64,000 nucleotides of DNA from Pigmentiphaga humi (GTDB taxonomy: Bacteria > Pseudomonadota > Gammaproteobacteria > Burkholderiales > Burkholderiaceae_B). The DNA lies in contig NZ_UWPJ01000018.1 of NCBI RefSeq assembly GCF_900606115.1, positions 62,001-126,000 of the forward strand, in the 5' to 3' direction. Position numbers and translations under genes: made by a program. The notes below the pieces were generated by a model. It saw nothing but the letters and a program-made list of their open reading frames with translations. It did not search any database and was not told the origin of the DNA. Shown piece after piece: positions 1 through 8,750 of the stretch (its first letter is position 1; each line of letters opens with the position of its first letter).

Positions 1-521
1 GTGAACATCGACCGCGTCTGGTTTTGCATCTGGTCCTGCATCTGCACGAACAGGTTCTTGCTCTGCTCGATGTAGTTGCTCATCATGCTCTGGATCATCG
101 GCGTCTGGACGTTCATGAACTGGGTCCAGGCCTCGGGGCCGAACTGGCCGCCGTACAGGCTTTTGGACTGTTCGCCCAGCTTGTTCTGGATTTCCATGAA
201 AGCCTGGATGTTCTTTTCCAGGTAGGACCCCATGATGCCCTGCATGGCATGGCCGTAGAAACGGATGATCTGCGCCAGCATCGTGGAAGTGAACATCGGC
301 GCGCCCACCGTCTCTTCTTCCAGGATGATCTGCAGCAGAATGCTGCGGGTCAGGTCCTCGCCCGACTTGGCATCCACCACCTGGAACGCCTCGTTGTCGA
401 GTACGAGCTGCTTGACGTCCGCCAGCGTGATGTAGGTACTGGTCTGCGTATCGTATAACCGGCGATTGGGATATTTTTTTATCAATCGCAACGAGTTGCC
501 GGCTCCGGCTTGCTGCGCCAT
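1..521 (-). CDS. phaR: Polyhydroxyalkanoate synthesis regulator PhaR (partial, 3' end outside window)
   Basis: Represses phasin and PHB genes and binds PHB granules in related bacteria. The ATG at 521 opens a frame with no stop down to base 1, so about 173 residues are visible and the C terminus is cut by the window edge. The N-terminal PHB accumulation regulatory domain is evident from IKKYPNRRLYDT at residues 14-25, followed by the long Met/Gln-rich helical region typical of the family. It lies downstream of phaB on the same strand, in the order phaC-phaB-phaR common in betaproteobacteria. The identification rests on the near-invariant N-terminal motif and the context. Confidence 0.93.
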   Translation of the reverse strand, partial: MAQQAGAGNSLRLIKKYPNRRLYDTQTSTYITLADVKQLVLDNEAFQVVDAKSGEDLTRSILLQIILEEETVGAPMFTSTMLAQIIRFYGHAMQGIMGSYLEKNIQAFMEIQNKLGEQSKSLYGGQFGPEAWTQFMNVQTPMIQSMMSNYIEQSKNLFVQMQDQMQNQTRSMF

Positions 522-551
522 GCTTGCCCCCACTTTGTGTAGTGTGAATCG

Positions 552-622
552 GGCGCGGCCCCGGAGGGCCGCGCCAGCCGCCAAGTGTAGATCAAGCCGG
601 CGCCTGGCGCCGCCGCCGGCTT
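552..622. terminator. Pair of strong hairpins between phaB and phaR
   Basis: Two stems lie downstream of phaB. Bases 552-561 pair perfectly with 566-575 around a 4-base loop (10 bp, all G or C). Bases 594-602 pair with 614-622 (9 bp). Neither is followed by a clear T-run in the phaB direction, so they may slow, process or only partly terminate transcription between phaB and phaR. Confidence 0.4.
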
Positions 623-629
623 CGGGGGC

Positions 630-1367
630 TTACCCCATGTGCAGCCCGCCGTTGACCGAGAAGTCGGCGCCGGTGGCGAAACCGGCGTCGTCGGAAGCCA
701 GGTACGCCACCATGGAGCCGATCTCGTCGGGCGTGCCCAGGCGCTTGACCGGGATCGTATCGACGATGGTCTGCAGCACTTCGGGCCGGATCGCGCGGAC
801 CATGTCCGTGCCGATGTAGCCGGGCGATACGGTATTGACCGTCACGCCCTTGGAGGCCACCTCCTGCGCCAGCGCCATGGTGAAGCCGTGGATGCCGGCC
901 TTGGCGGTGGAGTAGTTGGTCTGTCCGAACTGGCCCTTCTGTCCGTTGACCGAACTGATGTTGATGATGCGCCCCCATTTGCGTTCGACCATGTCGCCGA
1001 TGACTTGCTTGGTGACGTTGAACAAGCTGTTCAGGTTGGTGTCGATCACCGCGCGCCAGTCGTCCAGCGTCATCTTGCGGAACACGCCGTCACGCGTGAT
1101 CCCCGCGTTGTTGACCAGGACGTCGACAGCTCCATGCTGCTCGCGCACTTTGGCGAAGGCCTCGACGGTGGAATCCCAATCCGCCACGTTGCCCACGGAA
1201 GCATGGAAATTGAACCCAAGCGCCACCTGTTCATCGAGCCACTGCTGGAAATTGCGATTGGGGCCGCAACCTGCCACGACCGTAAAACCGCTCTTGGCCA
1301 ACCTCTGGCAAATGACGGTGCCGATACCGCCCATGCCGCCCGTTACGTAGGCTACTTTTCCGCTCAT
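630..1367 (-). CDS. phaB: Acetoacetyl-CoA reductase (NADPH), SDR family
   Basis: Reduces acetoacetyl-CoA to (R)-3-hydroxybutyryl-CoA, the monomer used by PHB synthase. The 245-residue length is normal for PhaB. The nucleotide-binding glycine motif TGGMGGIG is at residues 9-16, NNAG at 86-89, and the SDR catalytic residues are Ser139, Tyr152 and Lys156 within a stretch very like the well-studied Cupriavidus enzyme. The start is well supported by AAGGAGG four bases before the ATG. It is downstream of phaC, separated by a palindromic repeat (1420-1495). FabG is the alternative assignment, but the QKGQFGQTNYSTAKAG stretch and the neighbours favour PhaB. Confidence 0.95.
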   Translation of the reverse strand: MSGKVAYVTGGMGGIGTVICQRLAKSGFTVVAGCGPNRNFQQWLDEQVALGFNFHASVGNVADWDSTVEAFAKVREQHGAVDVLVNNAGITRDGVFRKMTLDDWRAVIDTNLNSLFNVTKQVIGDMVERKWGRIINISSVNGQKGQFGQTNYSTAKAGIHGFTMALAQEVASKGVTVNTVSPGYIGTDMVRAIRPEVLQTIVDTIPVKRLGTPDEIGSMVAYLASDDAGFATGADFSVNGGLHMG

Positions 1368-1419
1368 GATGCCTCCTTGAAAACCGGCGTTATGCTCCGC
1401 CGGTGAATGGAACCCCGCC

Positions 1420-1495
1420 CGCTGCGCGCTTCGCGCGCCCCCTCAAGGGGGCGGCACCGGCGGACCGGCGGAGCCGGATCCGCTGTGCCCGGGGA
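1420..1495 (+). repeat. Modular palindromic intergenic repeat, copy 1 (short form)
   Basis: Between phaC and phaB. It contains, in order, a GCGCGC/CGCGCG hairpin, a CCCCCT-CA-AGGGGG hairpin, and the core hairpin CCGGC-GGA-GCCGG (1465-1477) flanked by GCGGA and TCCGC arms. The same module order recurs at 33075 and 38102, and in reverse orientation at 15703, 26044 and 43840. No coding potential is supported. Confidence 0.8.
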
Positions 1496-1551
1496 TTGGG
1501 TATGGTTGGATGCGCGGATGCGCGCGTGGTAATGAAAAGCAGGCTTCATGC

Positions 1552-3285
1552 TCATACTGCCCGGACCTGGACGTAGCGGCCGGGGGCGGATTCGATGACG
1601 GGGTAGTCGGCGCTGCCCAGGGTGGCGCGGGCCCTGACCTGGCGGCCGCCGTGTCCGCGTATCCATTGCGCCCAGTCGTTCCACCAGCTGCCGGGGGTCT
1701 CTTGCGCGCCGTCGAGCCACGCCGAGGCGTCCGCGGGCAGCTTCTCTTCCTCGCCCACCCAGTAGTTGCGCCGGTTGCGCGAGGCGGGGTTGATCACGCC
1801 GGCGATGTGGCCCGAGGCGCCCAGGACGAAGCGCATGGGGCCGCCCAGCAACGCGGTGGAGGCATAGGCCGAGGTCCAGGGCACGATGTGATCGTCGCGC
1901 GAGCCATAGATGTAGGCCGGCATGTCCAGGCTGCTCAGGTCTATGGATTCGTCGCACACCTTCACCTTGCCGGGAACGCGCAGGTTGTTCTCCAGGTAGG
2001 TGTGGCGCAGGTACCAGGCATAGAACGGCCCGGGCAGGTTGGTGCTGTCGGCGTTCCAGAACAGCAGGTCGAAGGCGGACGGGGACTGTCCCTTCAGGTA
2101 GTTGTTGACGACGTAGTTCCAGACCAGGTCGTTGGGCCGCAGGAACGCGAAGGTCGTGGCCAGTTCGCGCGCCGCGAGCACCCCGCCGGCGGCGAACTGC
2201 TGCTCGCGCAGCAGCACCTGGGCTTCGTCGATGAAGACGTCGAGCACGCCGGTGTCGGTGAAGTCGAGCAGCGTGGTGAGCAGCGTCAGCGACGCCACCG
2301 GATCCTCGCCGCGCGCCCTGGCCACCGCCAGCGCGGCCGACAGCAGCGTGCCGCCCACGCAGAAACCCAGCGCGTTGACCTGCTTCTGGCCCGAGATGGC
2401 CGAGACCGCCCCGATGGCCCGCAGCACGCCCTCTTCCACGTAGGCGTCCCAGCCCGAGTGCTGCACGCCGTCTTCGTCGGCGGCCAGCGGATTGCGCCAC
2501 GACACCATGAATACCTGCTGCCCTTGTTCGAGCGCAAAGCGCACGAAGGAATTGTGCGGCTGCAGATCGAGGATGTAGAACTTGTTGATGCAGGGCGGCA
2601 CGATCAGCAGCGGACGCGCATAGGGCCTGGCCACTGCCGGCTTGTACTGGATCAGTTGGAACAGCGGGTTCTCGAACACCACCGCGCCTTCGGTGACGGC
2701 CAGGTTCTTTCCCACCTGGAACGACGACTCGTCGGTTTGCGAAATGCGCCCCTTCTGCATGTCGGCCATCAAATTGGCCAACCCCTGCTGCAGGCTCTCG
2801 CCGCCGGATTCGACCAGGCGCCGCTGGGCGTCGGGATTCAAGGCCAGGAAGTTTGAAGGCGCGACCGCGTCCACCCATTGCATGGTGGCGAAACGCAGGC
2901 GATTGAGCATGTGCTCGGGAGCTTCGAGGCTGTCGGCCATCCGCAGCATGGTGCGCGCAGACAGCAAGTAGGCGTGGGCAAGAAAGGCATGCGGCGGACT
3001 GGCGCCCCAGGCCTCGCCGGAGAAGCGCTGGTCGGACAGCGGTTCAAGCCTGCCGCAGGAAGCAGCCTGCCAAAGTTCAGCCCACTCTCTGGTGAACTGC
3101 TGCTGGATCTCCAGCAGCTTTTCCGGAGCCATGGCGTGCCCGCCGGACAGGAGATGGCTCGCGGCCTCTCCCTTTCCCGACATATCCGCTGACGACTGGA
3201 GCGTTTGCTGCCATGTCTGCTGTAGCCACGCCAAGGGGTTCGTTGAATCCTGTCGGGACTGACTCACTCTGAACACCTTGATCAT
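1552..3285 (-). CDS. phaC: Class I poly(3-hydroxyalkanoate) synthase
   Basis: Polymerises (R)-3-hydroxyacyl-CoA into PHB on the granule surface. The 577-residue length is normal for class I. The lipase-like box GFCVGG carries the nucleophile Cys309. The other catalytic residues are Asp465 in SRDDHIVPW and His493 in SGHIAGVINP. The N-terminal PhaC_N region precedes the alpha/beta-hydrolase fold. A sigma70-type promoter (3304-3332) lies immediately upstream, giving a leader of only about a dozen bases. No strong ribosome-binding site precedes this ATG, and an internal Met35 is a possible alternative start. It is first in the phaC-phaB-phaR run. Confidence 0.96.
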   Translation of the reverse strand: MIKVFRVSQSRQDSTNPLAWLQQTWQQTLQSSADMSGKGEAASHLLSGGHAMAPEKLLEIQQQFTREWAELWQAASCGRLEPLSDQRFSGEAWGASPPHAFLAHAYLLSARTMLRMADSLEAPEHMLNRLRFATMQWVDAVAPSNFLALNPDAQRRLVESGGESLQQGLANLMADMQKGRISQTDESSFQVGKNLAVTEGAVVFENPLFQLIQYKPAVARPYARPLLIVPPCINKFYILDLQPHNSFVRFALEQGQQVFMVSWRNPLAADEDGVQHSGWDAYVEEGVLRAIGAVSAISGQKQVNALGFCVGGTLLSAALAVARARGEDPVASLTLLTTLLDFTDTGVLDVFIDEAQVLLREQQFAAGGVLAARELATTFAFLRPNDLVWNYVVNNYLKGQSPSAFDLLFWNADSTNLPGPFYAWYLRHTYLENNLRVPGKVKVCDESIDLSSLDMPAYIYGSRDDHIVPWTSAYASTALLGGPMRFVLGASGHIAGVINPASRNRRNYWVGEEEKLPADASAWLDGAQETPGSWWNDWAQWIRGHGGRQVRARATLGSADYPVIESAPGRYVQVRAV

Positions 3286-3303
3286 TCGATTGCGCTAAGG
3301 GCG

Positions 3304-3332
3304 ATAGTGCATAGCGCGCTCGCGGCTGTCAA
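3304..3332 (-). promoter_or_regulatory. Sigma70 promoter of phaC
   Basis: On the minus strand a consensus -35 TTGACA (3332-3327) is separated by 17 bases from a -10 CACTAT (3309-3304). Predicted transcription starts near 3297, just upstream of the phaC ATG at 3285. The -35 is perfect and the -10 matches at 3 of 6 positions. Confidence 0.6.
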
Positions 3333-3434
3333 ATCCCCTGCCGCCGGTGCGGCCTTTGGCCGCTCGGACGTGCCGGCCGCGCATACGCGCGTAGACTACG
3401 CGCCTTGAGCATACACCTCCGGAGCCCCGCCGCC

Positions 3435-3659
3435 ATGCATTTTTCCATGCTCATCGCCATCGGCTGGCTTTACGTCACGCTGCTGATGGCGCTGGCCCAG
3501 CCCACCGTGCTTGCCGGCGTCGCCACGCTGGTGTTCTACGGCCTGCTGCCCGCGGGCATCCTGCTCTACATCTTCACCGCTCCGGCGCGCAAACGTGCGC
3601 GGCGCGAGCGCGAGGCGGCGCAGCGCGAAGAAGAAGGCATGCAGCGACGGGAACCCTAG
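3435..3659 (+). CDS. Small hydrophobic membrane protein of unknown function
   Basis: A 74-residue protein starting MHFSMLIAIGWLYV. Two adjacent hydrophobic segments (about residues 2-22 and 25-47) predict a two-pass inner-membrane hairpin, followed by a highly charged Arg/Glu tail (KRARREREAAQREEE). The ATG at 3435 is chosen because GGAG lies about 10 bases upstream; an earlier TTG at 3405 would add ten unconvincing residues. It stands alone between divergent phaC and convergent pgeF. I do not recognise a named family. Small basic-tailed membrane proteins like this are common in Burkholderiales, so the gene is probably real but its role is unknown. Confidence 0.65.
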   Translation: MHFSMLIAIGWLYVTLLMALAQPTVLAGVATLVFYGLLPAGILLYIFTAPARKRARREREAAQREEEGMQRREP

Positions 3660-3700
3660 CCGCGCCGCCGGAAACGCGGCGCGCGCCGCGTGCCGGCCGG

Positions 3701-4456
3701 TCAGGGCTGCAGCCAGCACAGGGTGGCGAACCGGCCGGTCTGTCCTTCCTTGCGGTACGAGTAGAAGCGGTCGTTGCCGGCCACCGTGCACAGGCCGCTG
3801 CGCACTACCGATCGCACGCCGGCCGCGCGCAGCCGCTGTTCCGCCAGCGCCGGCAAATCCGCCAGCCACTTCGGCGCCCCGCTGCCGTCGCATGCGCCGC
3901 TCGGCACGAATGCGCCGGGCGGCGGCTCCGAGACCGCCGCGAACGCCGCCCTGACCTCGTCTCCGACTTCGAACGCCGCAGGGCCGATGGCCGGGCCTAT
4001 CCACGCCCGCAAGGCGGCGCTGGACGCCATTGCCGCCACCGTCGCTTCCAGCACGCCCGCGGCCAGGCCGCGCCAGCCCGCATGCGCGGCGCCCAGCACG
4101 CCGCCGTCCTCGGCCGCGATGACGACCGGCAGGCAATCCGCCGTCATGATGGCCAGCACCCGGCCCGGCACGCGGGTCACGGCGGCATCGGCCGGCGCGG
4201 GCACGGCTTCCCGGTCGGCATCGGCCACGCGCGTACCGTGCACCTGCTCAAGCCAATAGGGCTCGGCCGGAAGCTGCGCGCGCAGGCGCCTGCGGTTCTC
4301 GGCCACGGCGGCAGGATCGTCGCCGACGTGCATGCCCAAATTGAGCGAGCGGTACACGCCGCTACTTACGCCGCCGGCCCGCGTCGTGGCGAACAGCCGC
4401 ACACCCGGCCAGGCGGGTCCCTGCTCCCGGGGCAGGACGGGTCGGCTATCGTTCAT
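3701..4456 (-). CDS. pgeF: Peptidoglycan editing factor PgeF / polyphenol oxidase (YfiH, laccase-domain)
   Basis: The YfiH/DUF152 family removes mis-incorporated residues from peptidoglycan precursors and shows copper- or zinc-dependent oxidase or purine nucleosidase activity in various homologues. The metal-binding triad is present: His73 in QVHGTRV, Cys108 in MTADCLPV and His125 in AAHAGWRG. The start at 4456 (251 residues) is preferred because AAGGA sits five bases before this ATG. A GTG at 4513 would abut the rluD stop but adds an unusual N terminus. It is downstream of rluD on the same strand, a common pairing (rluD-pgeF) in proteobacteria. Confidence 0.92.
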   Translation of the reverse strand: MNDSRPVLPREQGPAWPGVRLFATTRAGGVSSGVYRSLNLGMHVGDDPAAVAENRRRLRAQLPAEPYWLEQVHGTRVADADREAVPAPADAAVTRVPGRVLAIMTADCLPVVIAAEDGGVLGAAHAGWRGLAAGVLEATVAAMASSAALRAWIGPAIGPAAFEVGDEVRAAFAAVSEPPPGAFVPSGACDGSGAPKWLADLPALAEQRLRAAGVRSVVRSGLCTVAGNDRFYSYRKEGQTGRFATLCWLQP

Positions 4457-4513
4457 CGGGGTCCTTTCTGTCTGCGCGTCCTTTCGCTGGGCGCGCGCCG
4501 CCTTCGGCAGCAC

Positions 4514-5518
4514 TCATTCGTCTTCGTAAAAATCGTCGTCGGGATCGTCGTCCACGCCTTCCCAGGCAATGATCCCGGCCACGGCCAGCATGTCGGCGGG
4601 AAGCGGCGCATGGAAAACGCGCGGCCGCCCGCCGGCCGGGTCGTCGAACTGCAGCCGGGCGGCGTGCAGCATCTGGCGGGCGGCGGGCGGCACCGCCTTG
4701 CCGCCGTACAGCGTATCGGCGAGCAAAGGGTGGCCCATGCTCGACAGGTGCACGCGGATCTGGTGGGTGCGGCCGGTCTCGAGCCGGCATTCGACCTCGG
4801 TCACCGGCATGCCGCCGGGCGCGGCGCCGCAGCGCAGCGGCTTGACATGCGTGATCGCCGGCTTGCCGGCGATCGGCCGCTCCACGCTCATGCGCACCGG
4901 CACGCGCGGATCGCGGCCGATGGGGCGGTCGATCGTGCCGCCGCGCCGCAAGTGGCCGGACACCAGCGCGATATAACGCCGCCCCACGGTGCGGGCCTGC
5001 AGTTGCCGCACCAGCGCGGTCTGGGCGATGACGTTGCGGGCCACCACCATCAGCCCGGAGGTATCCTTGTCCAGCCGGTGCACGATGCCGGCGCGCGGCA
5101 CCTGCGCCAGTTCGGGATAGCGATGGAGCAGGCCGTTGAGCAGCGTGCCGCTCCAATTGCCCGCGCCGGGGTGAACCACCAGCCCGACCGGCTTGTCCAC
5201 CACGATCCAGTCGGCGCTATCCTCCACGACCGGGAACTCGATCGCCTCGGGCACGAAAGCCGTCGATTCCGGCGCGGCCTCTTCCCACACCGTGAGCTGG
5301 TCGCCCGGGCCGACGATCTGCCGGACGCCGGATTCCTTGCCGTTGACCAGCACCCCGCCGTGCTCGATCCAGCCCTGGATGCGGCTGCGCGAATGTTCGG
5401 GCATGAGCTGCGCCAGCACCTTGTCGAGACGGTCGGCGCGGGTGCCTGCAGGGAGGTCCAGCAGGCGCGGCTCGGCCTCCTGGCTGTGGATATCGTGGGA
5501 CGGCTGAAAAGATGGCAT
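4514..5518 (-). CDS. rluD: 23S rRNA pseudouridine synthase RluD family
   Basis: Converts uridines of 23S rRNA helix 69 (1911, 1915, 1917 in E. coli) to pseudouridine. An N-terminal S4 RNA-binding domain (about residues 25-80) precedes the RluA-type catalytic domain, with HRLDKDTSG carrying the catalytic Asp150. An acidic Asp/Glu tail ends the protein. The start is uncertain: the ATG at 5518 gives 334 residues, but no good Shine-Dalgarno is seen, and in-frame starts at 5557 or 5587 would run into the bamD promoter area. The gene is divergent from bamD, the arrangement found in many betaproteobacteria, which supports RluD over RluC. Confidence 0.92.
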   Translation of the reverse strand: MPSFQPSHDIHSQEAEPRLLDLPAGTRADRLDKVLAQLMPEHSRSRIQGWIEHGGVLVNGKESGVRQIVGPGDQLTVWEEAAPESTAFVPEAIEFPVVEDSADWIVVDKPVGLVVHPGAGNWSGTLLNGLLHRYPELAQVPRAGIVHRLDKDTSGLMVVARNVIAQTALVRQLQARTVGRRYIALVSGHLRRGGTIDRPIGRDPRVPVRMSVERPIAGKPAITHVKPLRCGAAPGGMPVTEVECRLETGRTHQIRVHLSSMGHPLLADTLYGGKAVPPAARQMLHAARLQFDDPAGGRPRVFHAPLPADMLAVAGIIAWEGVDDDPDDDFYEDE

Positions 5519-5585
5519 GTTCTGGGAGGGGCTGGTCGCAAGCCCGAATATAATCATGGATAGTCTATCGGTGAGGAACACCACC

Positions 5586-6464
5586 ATGCAGTTGAATACC
5601 CTGGCAATGCAAGCACCGGCTTCCGCCGGCGGTCATTCCGCTTGCGCCCGGTGGCGCGGCTTCGCATCGCGTCTTGGCTACGCCCTGGCGTGCCTGCTGG
5701 CTGTGGTCGTCCTGGCCGGCTGCGCCAACACCGGCAAGGAACCCGACCCCACCGTGGGCTGGTCTGCCGAGAGATTGTACAAGGAGGCCAAGGACGAAAT
5801 GGACACCGGCAACTGGACCCAGGCGTCCAAGCTGCTGGAAAAGCTCGAGTCCCGCTATCCGTTCGGCGTCTATGCCCAGCAGGCGCAGATCGACATCGCC
5901 TACGTCTACTGGAAAGACGGTTCGAACCCGCAGGCGCTGGCGGCCATCGACCGCTTCGAACGCCTGCACCCCAACCACCCGAACCTGGACTACATGCTCT
6001 ACCTGAAGGGGTTGATCAACTTCTACCAGGACAGCGCGATGTTGAGCAGCCTCACGCGCCAGGACCCCAGCGAGCGCGATCCCAAGGGCGCGCGCGAATC
6101 CTTCGACGCCTTCAAGGCGCTGGTGTCCCGCTATCCCGACAGCAAGTACGCGCCCGATGCGAACCTGCGCCTGAACTACCTGGTCAACTCGATCGCGATG
6201 AACGAAGTCCACGTGGCGCGCCTGTACCTCGACAAAGGCGCCTACGTGGCGGCGGTCAACCGCGCCCAGACCGCGGTGCGCGATTTCCAGGGCGCGCCGG
6301 CCGTCGAGGAAGCGCTCTACATCATGGTGCTGGCCTACGACAAAATGGGCATGGCCGACCTGCGCGACGACGCCTCGCGCGTGCTGGCCCTGAACTATCC
6401 GGACAGCCAGTTCGTCAAGAACGGCTTCCAGAAGGACAGCGGCCCCTGGTGGAAGATCTGGTAA
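5586..6464 (+). CDS. bamD: Outer-membrane assembly lipoprotein BamD
   Basis: Essential lipoprotein of the BAM complex that inserts beta-barrel proteins in the outer membrane. A signal sequence with a hydrophobic core ends in a lipobox VLAGC with the lipidated Cys46. Tetratricopeptide-like repeats follow (for example YDEA-type helices around YLDKGAYVAAVNRAQ). The length of 292 residues fits the family. GAGGA about eight bases upstream supports the ATG at 5586; a second ATG at 5607 is possible. A TATAAT at 5549-5554 could be its -10 element but lacks a good -35. The gene ends 10 bases from the convergent helicase gene. Confidence 0.94.
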   Translation: MQLNTLAMQAPASAGGHSACARWRGFASRLGYALACLLAVVVLAGCANTGKEPDPTVGWSAERLYKEAKDEMDTGNWTQASKLLEKLESRYPFGVYAQQAQIDIAYVYWKDGSNPQALAAIDRFERLHPNHPNLDYMLYLKGLINFYQDSAMLSSLTRQDPSERDPKGARESFDAFKALVSRYPDSKYAPDANLRLNYLVNSIAMNEVHVARLYLDKGAYVAAVNRAQTAVRDFQGAPAVEEALYIMVLAYDKMGMADLRDDASRVLALNYPDSQFVKNGFQKDSGPWWKIW

Positions 6465-6474
6465 GCCCGGCGCG

Positions 6475-8547
6475 TCAGGCCGCCTGCTGCGCCCCCGCCC
6501 GCTCGGCGTAGAACGCTTCTACGTCCTCCACGTTGCGGGTGCGCGTGAACGGCGGCAGGCCGCGCCACAGCAGCTTGCCATAGGGCTTCTCGACCAGCCG
6601 GCGGTCCGCCACCATCAGCACGCCCCAGTCGGTCTCGGTGCGGATCAGCCGACCCGCTCCCTGCTTGAGCGCGATGGCCGCCTCGGGCAACTGGTACTCG
6701 AAGAAGGGATTGCCGCCGCGCTCCTTGCAGGCCCGGATGCGCGCATCCAGCACCGGATCGTCGGGCGGCGCGAACGGCAGCTTGTCGATCGCGACCAGCG
6801 TCAGCGCATCGCCCGGCACGTCTATGCCTTCCCAGAAGCTGGCGCTGCCCACCAACACGCCATGCCGGCTGGCGCGGAAACGTTCCAGCAACTCGCGCCG
6901 CGAGCGGTCGCCCTGCTTGAACAGCGGCCAGTCCCAGCCGCGCTCGCGGAACGCCGCGTCGAGCAGTTCCGCCACCCGGTCCACCGCCCTCAGCGTCGTG
7001 CACAAGACCAGCGCCGACCCCTGGCTGGCTTCCAGCAAGGGCAGCAGCACCTCGACGAAACCTTCGGTAAAGCGCGGATCCTGCGGCGCGGGAATGCCAT
7101 GCGGCACGAACAGGCGGCCGTTGACGGCATAGTCGAAGGGCGACTCCCAGCGACCCGTCGTGGCCTCGTACAAGCCGAGCTGGCGCGTGAAATGGGAAAA
7201 ATCCTCGCGCACCGACAACGTCGCGGACGTCAGTATCCAAGCCTGGCCAGCAGGCCGATACTGCGAGAAAGCCTGCGCCACCGATAGCGGCGCGGTATGC
7301 AGGCGGATATGGCTCGCGCCGGTCTCGACCCAGCGGACCCAGCCGTCGTCCTTGGGCGCGGGCGGTTCTGGCCAGGCCGATTCCTGGTCCAGCCCCGCCT
7401 GCTCCTGCGTCGCGGGCGCCGCATGGGCTTCCGTCCAGCGCGCCAGGCAGGCGATCAGCGCCGGGCCGCGCTTGGCGGCCAGATCCAGGTCGGGGTGGCG
7501 CTCGCCTACTGCCGCCAGGATGCGGCCCAGCGTGTGGACGGCATCGATCACGCCCTGCACCGCCGCACCGAAATCCTGGCGGCTGGGCAGCATGTCGAAG
7601 GTGCTGCGCTGTCCGGGCATTTTCTCCACGGCCGCACAGGACAGCCGCAGTTCGCGGGCGGCCTGCTCGACAGCCTGCCCCAGCGCGACCCAGTCCGCGC
7701 TTTCGCGCGCGTGCGAGAGGCCGGCCACGGTCGCATCCCGCGCGAAATCCAGCAGTTGGTGCGAGGACACCGACTCGCCCAAGAAGCGCGTGGCCGCCGC
7801 GGGCAACTGGTGGGCTTCGTCGAACACCACGGTGTCCGCCGCGGGCAGCAAATCGGTGATGCCTTCGTCCTTGAGCGCCAGGTCGGCGAGGAACAGCGCG
7901 TGGTTGACCACCACGACATCGGCATCGAGCGCGCGCTTGCGCGCCTGCATCACGAAGCACTCGCGGAACGACGGGCACTCCGAGCCCAGGCAGTTGTCGC
8001 GGGTGGACGTGACGCGGTGCCAGATCTCGGCATTCTCGGGCACGTCGGCCAATTCGGCCTTGTCGCCGCTGCGCGTCTGGCGCGCGAACAGCTCGATCTT
8101 GCGCAATTGCGCCACTTCGGCGCGCGACCCCAGGCGGCCGTCACCGAGCGTGCGCTCCAGGTGATAGTGGCACAGGTAGTTCGAGCGCCCCTTGAGCAAG
8201 GCGGTGGTCACCGGCAGCCCCAGCGCGCCCCGCACGGCCGGCAGATCGCGCGCGAAGAGCTGGTCCTGCAAGGTCTTGGTGCCGGTAGAGACCAGCACCT
8301 TGCCGCCGTACATCAGCACCGGCACCAGGTAGGCGAAGGTCTTGCCGGTGCCGGTGCCGGCCTCGGCCACCAGCGTGCCGCGCTCCTGGATGGCGCGGGA
8401 AATGGCTTCCGCCAATTCGATCTGCTGCGCGCGCGGCCGATAGCCCTTCAGTCCGCGCGACAGCGGACCGCCCTCCTCGAACACTTCGCGGATCTCGCCC
8501 AGCGTAGCCGCGGACACCACCGTCGGCGCGTTGACCACGTCGCTCAT
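6475..8547 (-). CDS. ATP-dependent DNA helicase, YoaA/DinG (XPD-like) family
   Basis: Superfamily 2 5'-3' helicase involved in repair or replication-fork problems. The Walker A motif EAGTGTGKT is at about residues 62-70 and the DEAH box at 243-246. Four cysteines (126, 186, 191, 197) between them match the XPD/DinG/YoaA 4Fe-4S pattern. C-terminal helicase motifs include GSASFWEGIDVPG and QGAGRLIR. The length of 690 residues fits YoaA better than DinG. Its start overlaps the stop of the upstream YdcH-like gene by four bases (ATGA), so the two are translationally coupled. Confidence 0.92.
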   Translation of the reverse strand: MSDVVNAPTVVSAATLGEIREVFEEGGPLSRGLKGYRPRAQQIELAEAISRAIQERGTLVAEAGTGTGKTFAYLVPVLMYGGKVLVSTGTKTLQDQLFARDLPAVRGALGLPVTTALLKGRSNYLCHYHLERTLGDGRLGSRAEVAQLRKIELFARQTRSGDKAELADVPENAEIWHRVTSTRDNCLGSECPSFRECFVMQARKRALDADVVVVNHALFLADLALKDEGITDLLPAADTVVFDEAHQLPAAATRFLGESVSSHQLLDFARDATVAGLSHARESADWVALGQAVEQAARELRLSCAAVEKMPGQRSTFDMLPSRQDFGAAVQGVIDAVHTLGRILAAVGERHPDLDLAAKRGPALIACLARWTEAHAAPATQEQAGLDQESAWPEPPAPKDDGWVRWVETGASHIRLHTAPLSVAQAFSQYRPAGQAWILTSATLSVREDFSHFTRQLGLYEATTGRWESPFDYAVNGRLFVPHGIPAPQDPRFTEGFVEVLLPLLEASQGSALVLCTTLRAVDRVAELLDAAFRERGWDWPLFKQGDRSRRELLERFRASRHGVLVGSASFWEGIDVPGDALTLVAIDKLPFAPPDDPVLDARIRACKERGGNPFFEYQLPEAAIALKQGAGRLIRTETDWGVLMVADRRLVEKPYGKLLWRGLPPFTRTRNVEDVEAFYAERAGAQQAA

Positions 8548-8750
8548 GCAGGAATGTCCGGGACGAGCTGCATCTGCAGCGCCACGATGAGGTCCTTGAT
8601 CTGAAGCTTGCGCTTCTTCAGGCGGCGCAGGCGCAGTTCGTCCACCATGGGATCGACGGCGAGCTTGTCGATCGCCGCGTCCAGGTCGCGGTGCTCGGTC
8701 TGCAATTCGACGATGCGCTCGTTCAGCGCGGCTATCCTGGCGTCCATCAT
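8544..8750 (-). CDS. YdcH-like small helical protein (DUF465)
   Basis: A 68-residue protein with the DUF465/YdcH pattern: heptad-like helices and a basic centre RLRRLKKRKLQIKD. The family is widespread in proteobacteria without an established function. It overlaps both neighbours by four bases: the start at 8750 overlaps the end of the exported protein gene, and the stop at 8544 overlaps the helicase start. The three genes are therefore tightly coupled. Confidence 0.85.
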   Translation of the reverse strand: MMDARIAALNERIVELQTEHRDLDAAIDKLAVDPMVDELRLRRLKKRKLQIKDLIVALQMQLVPDIPA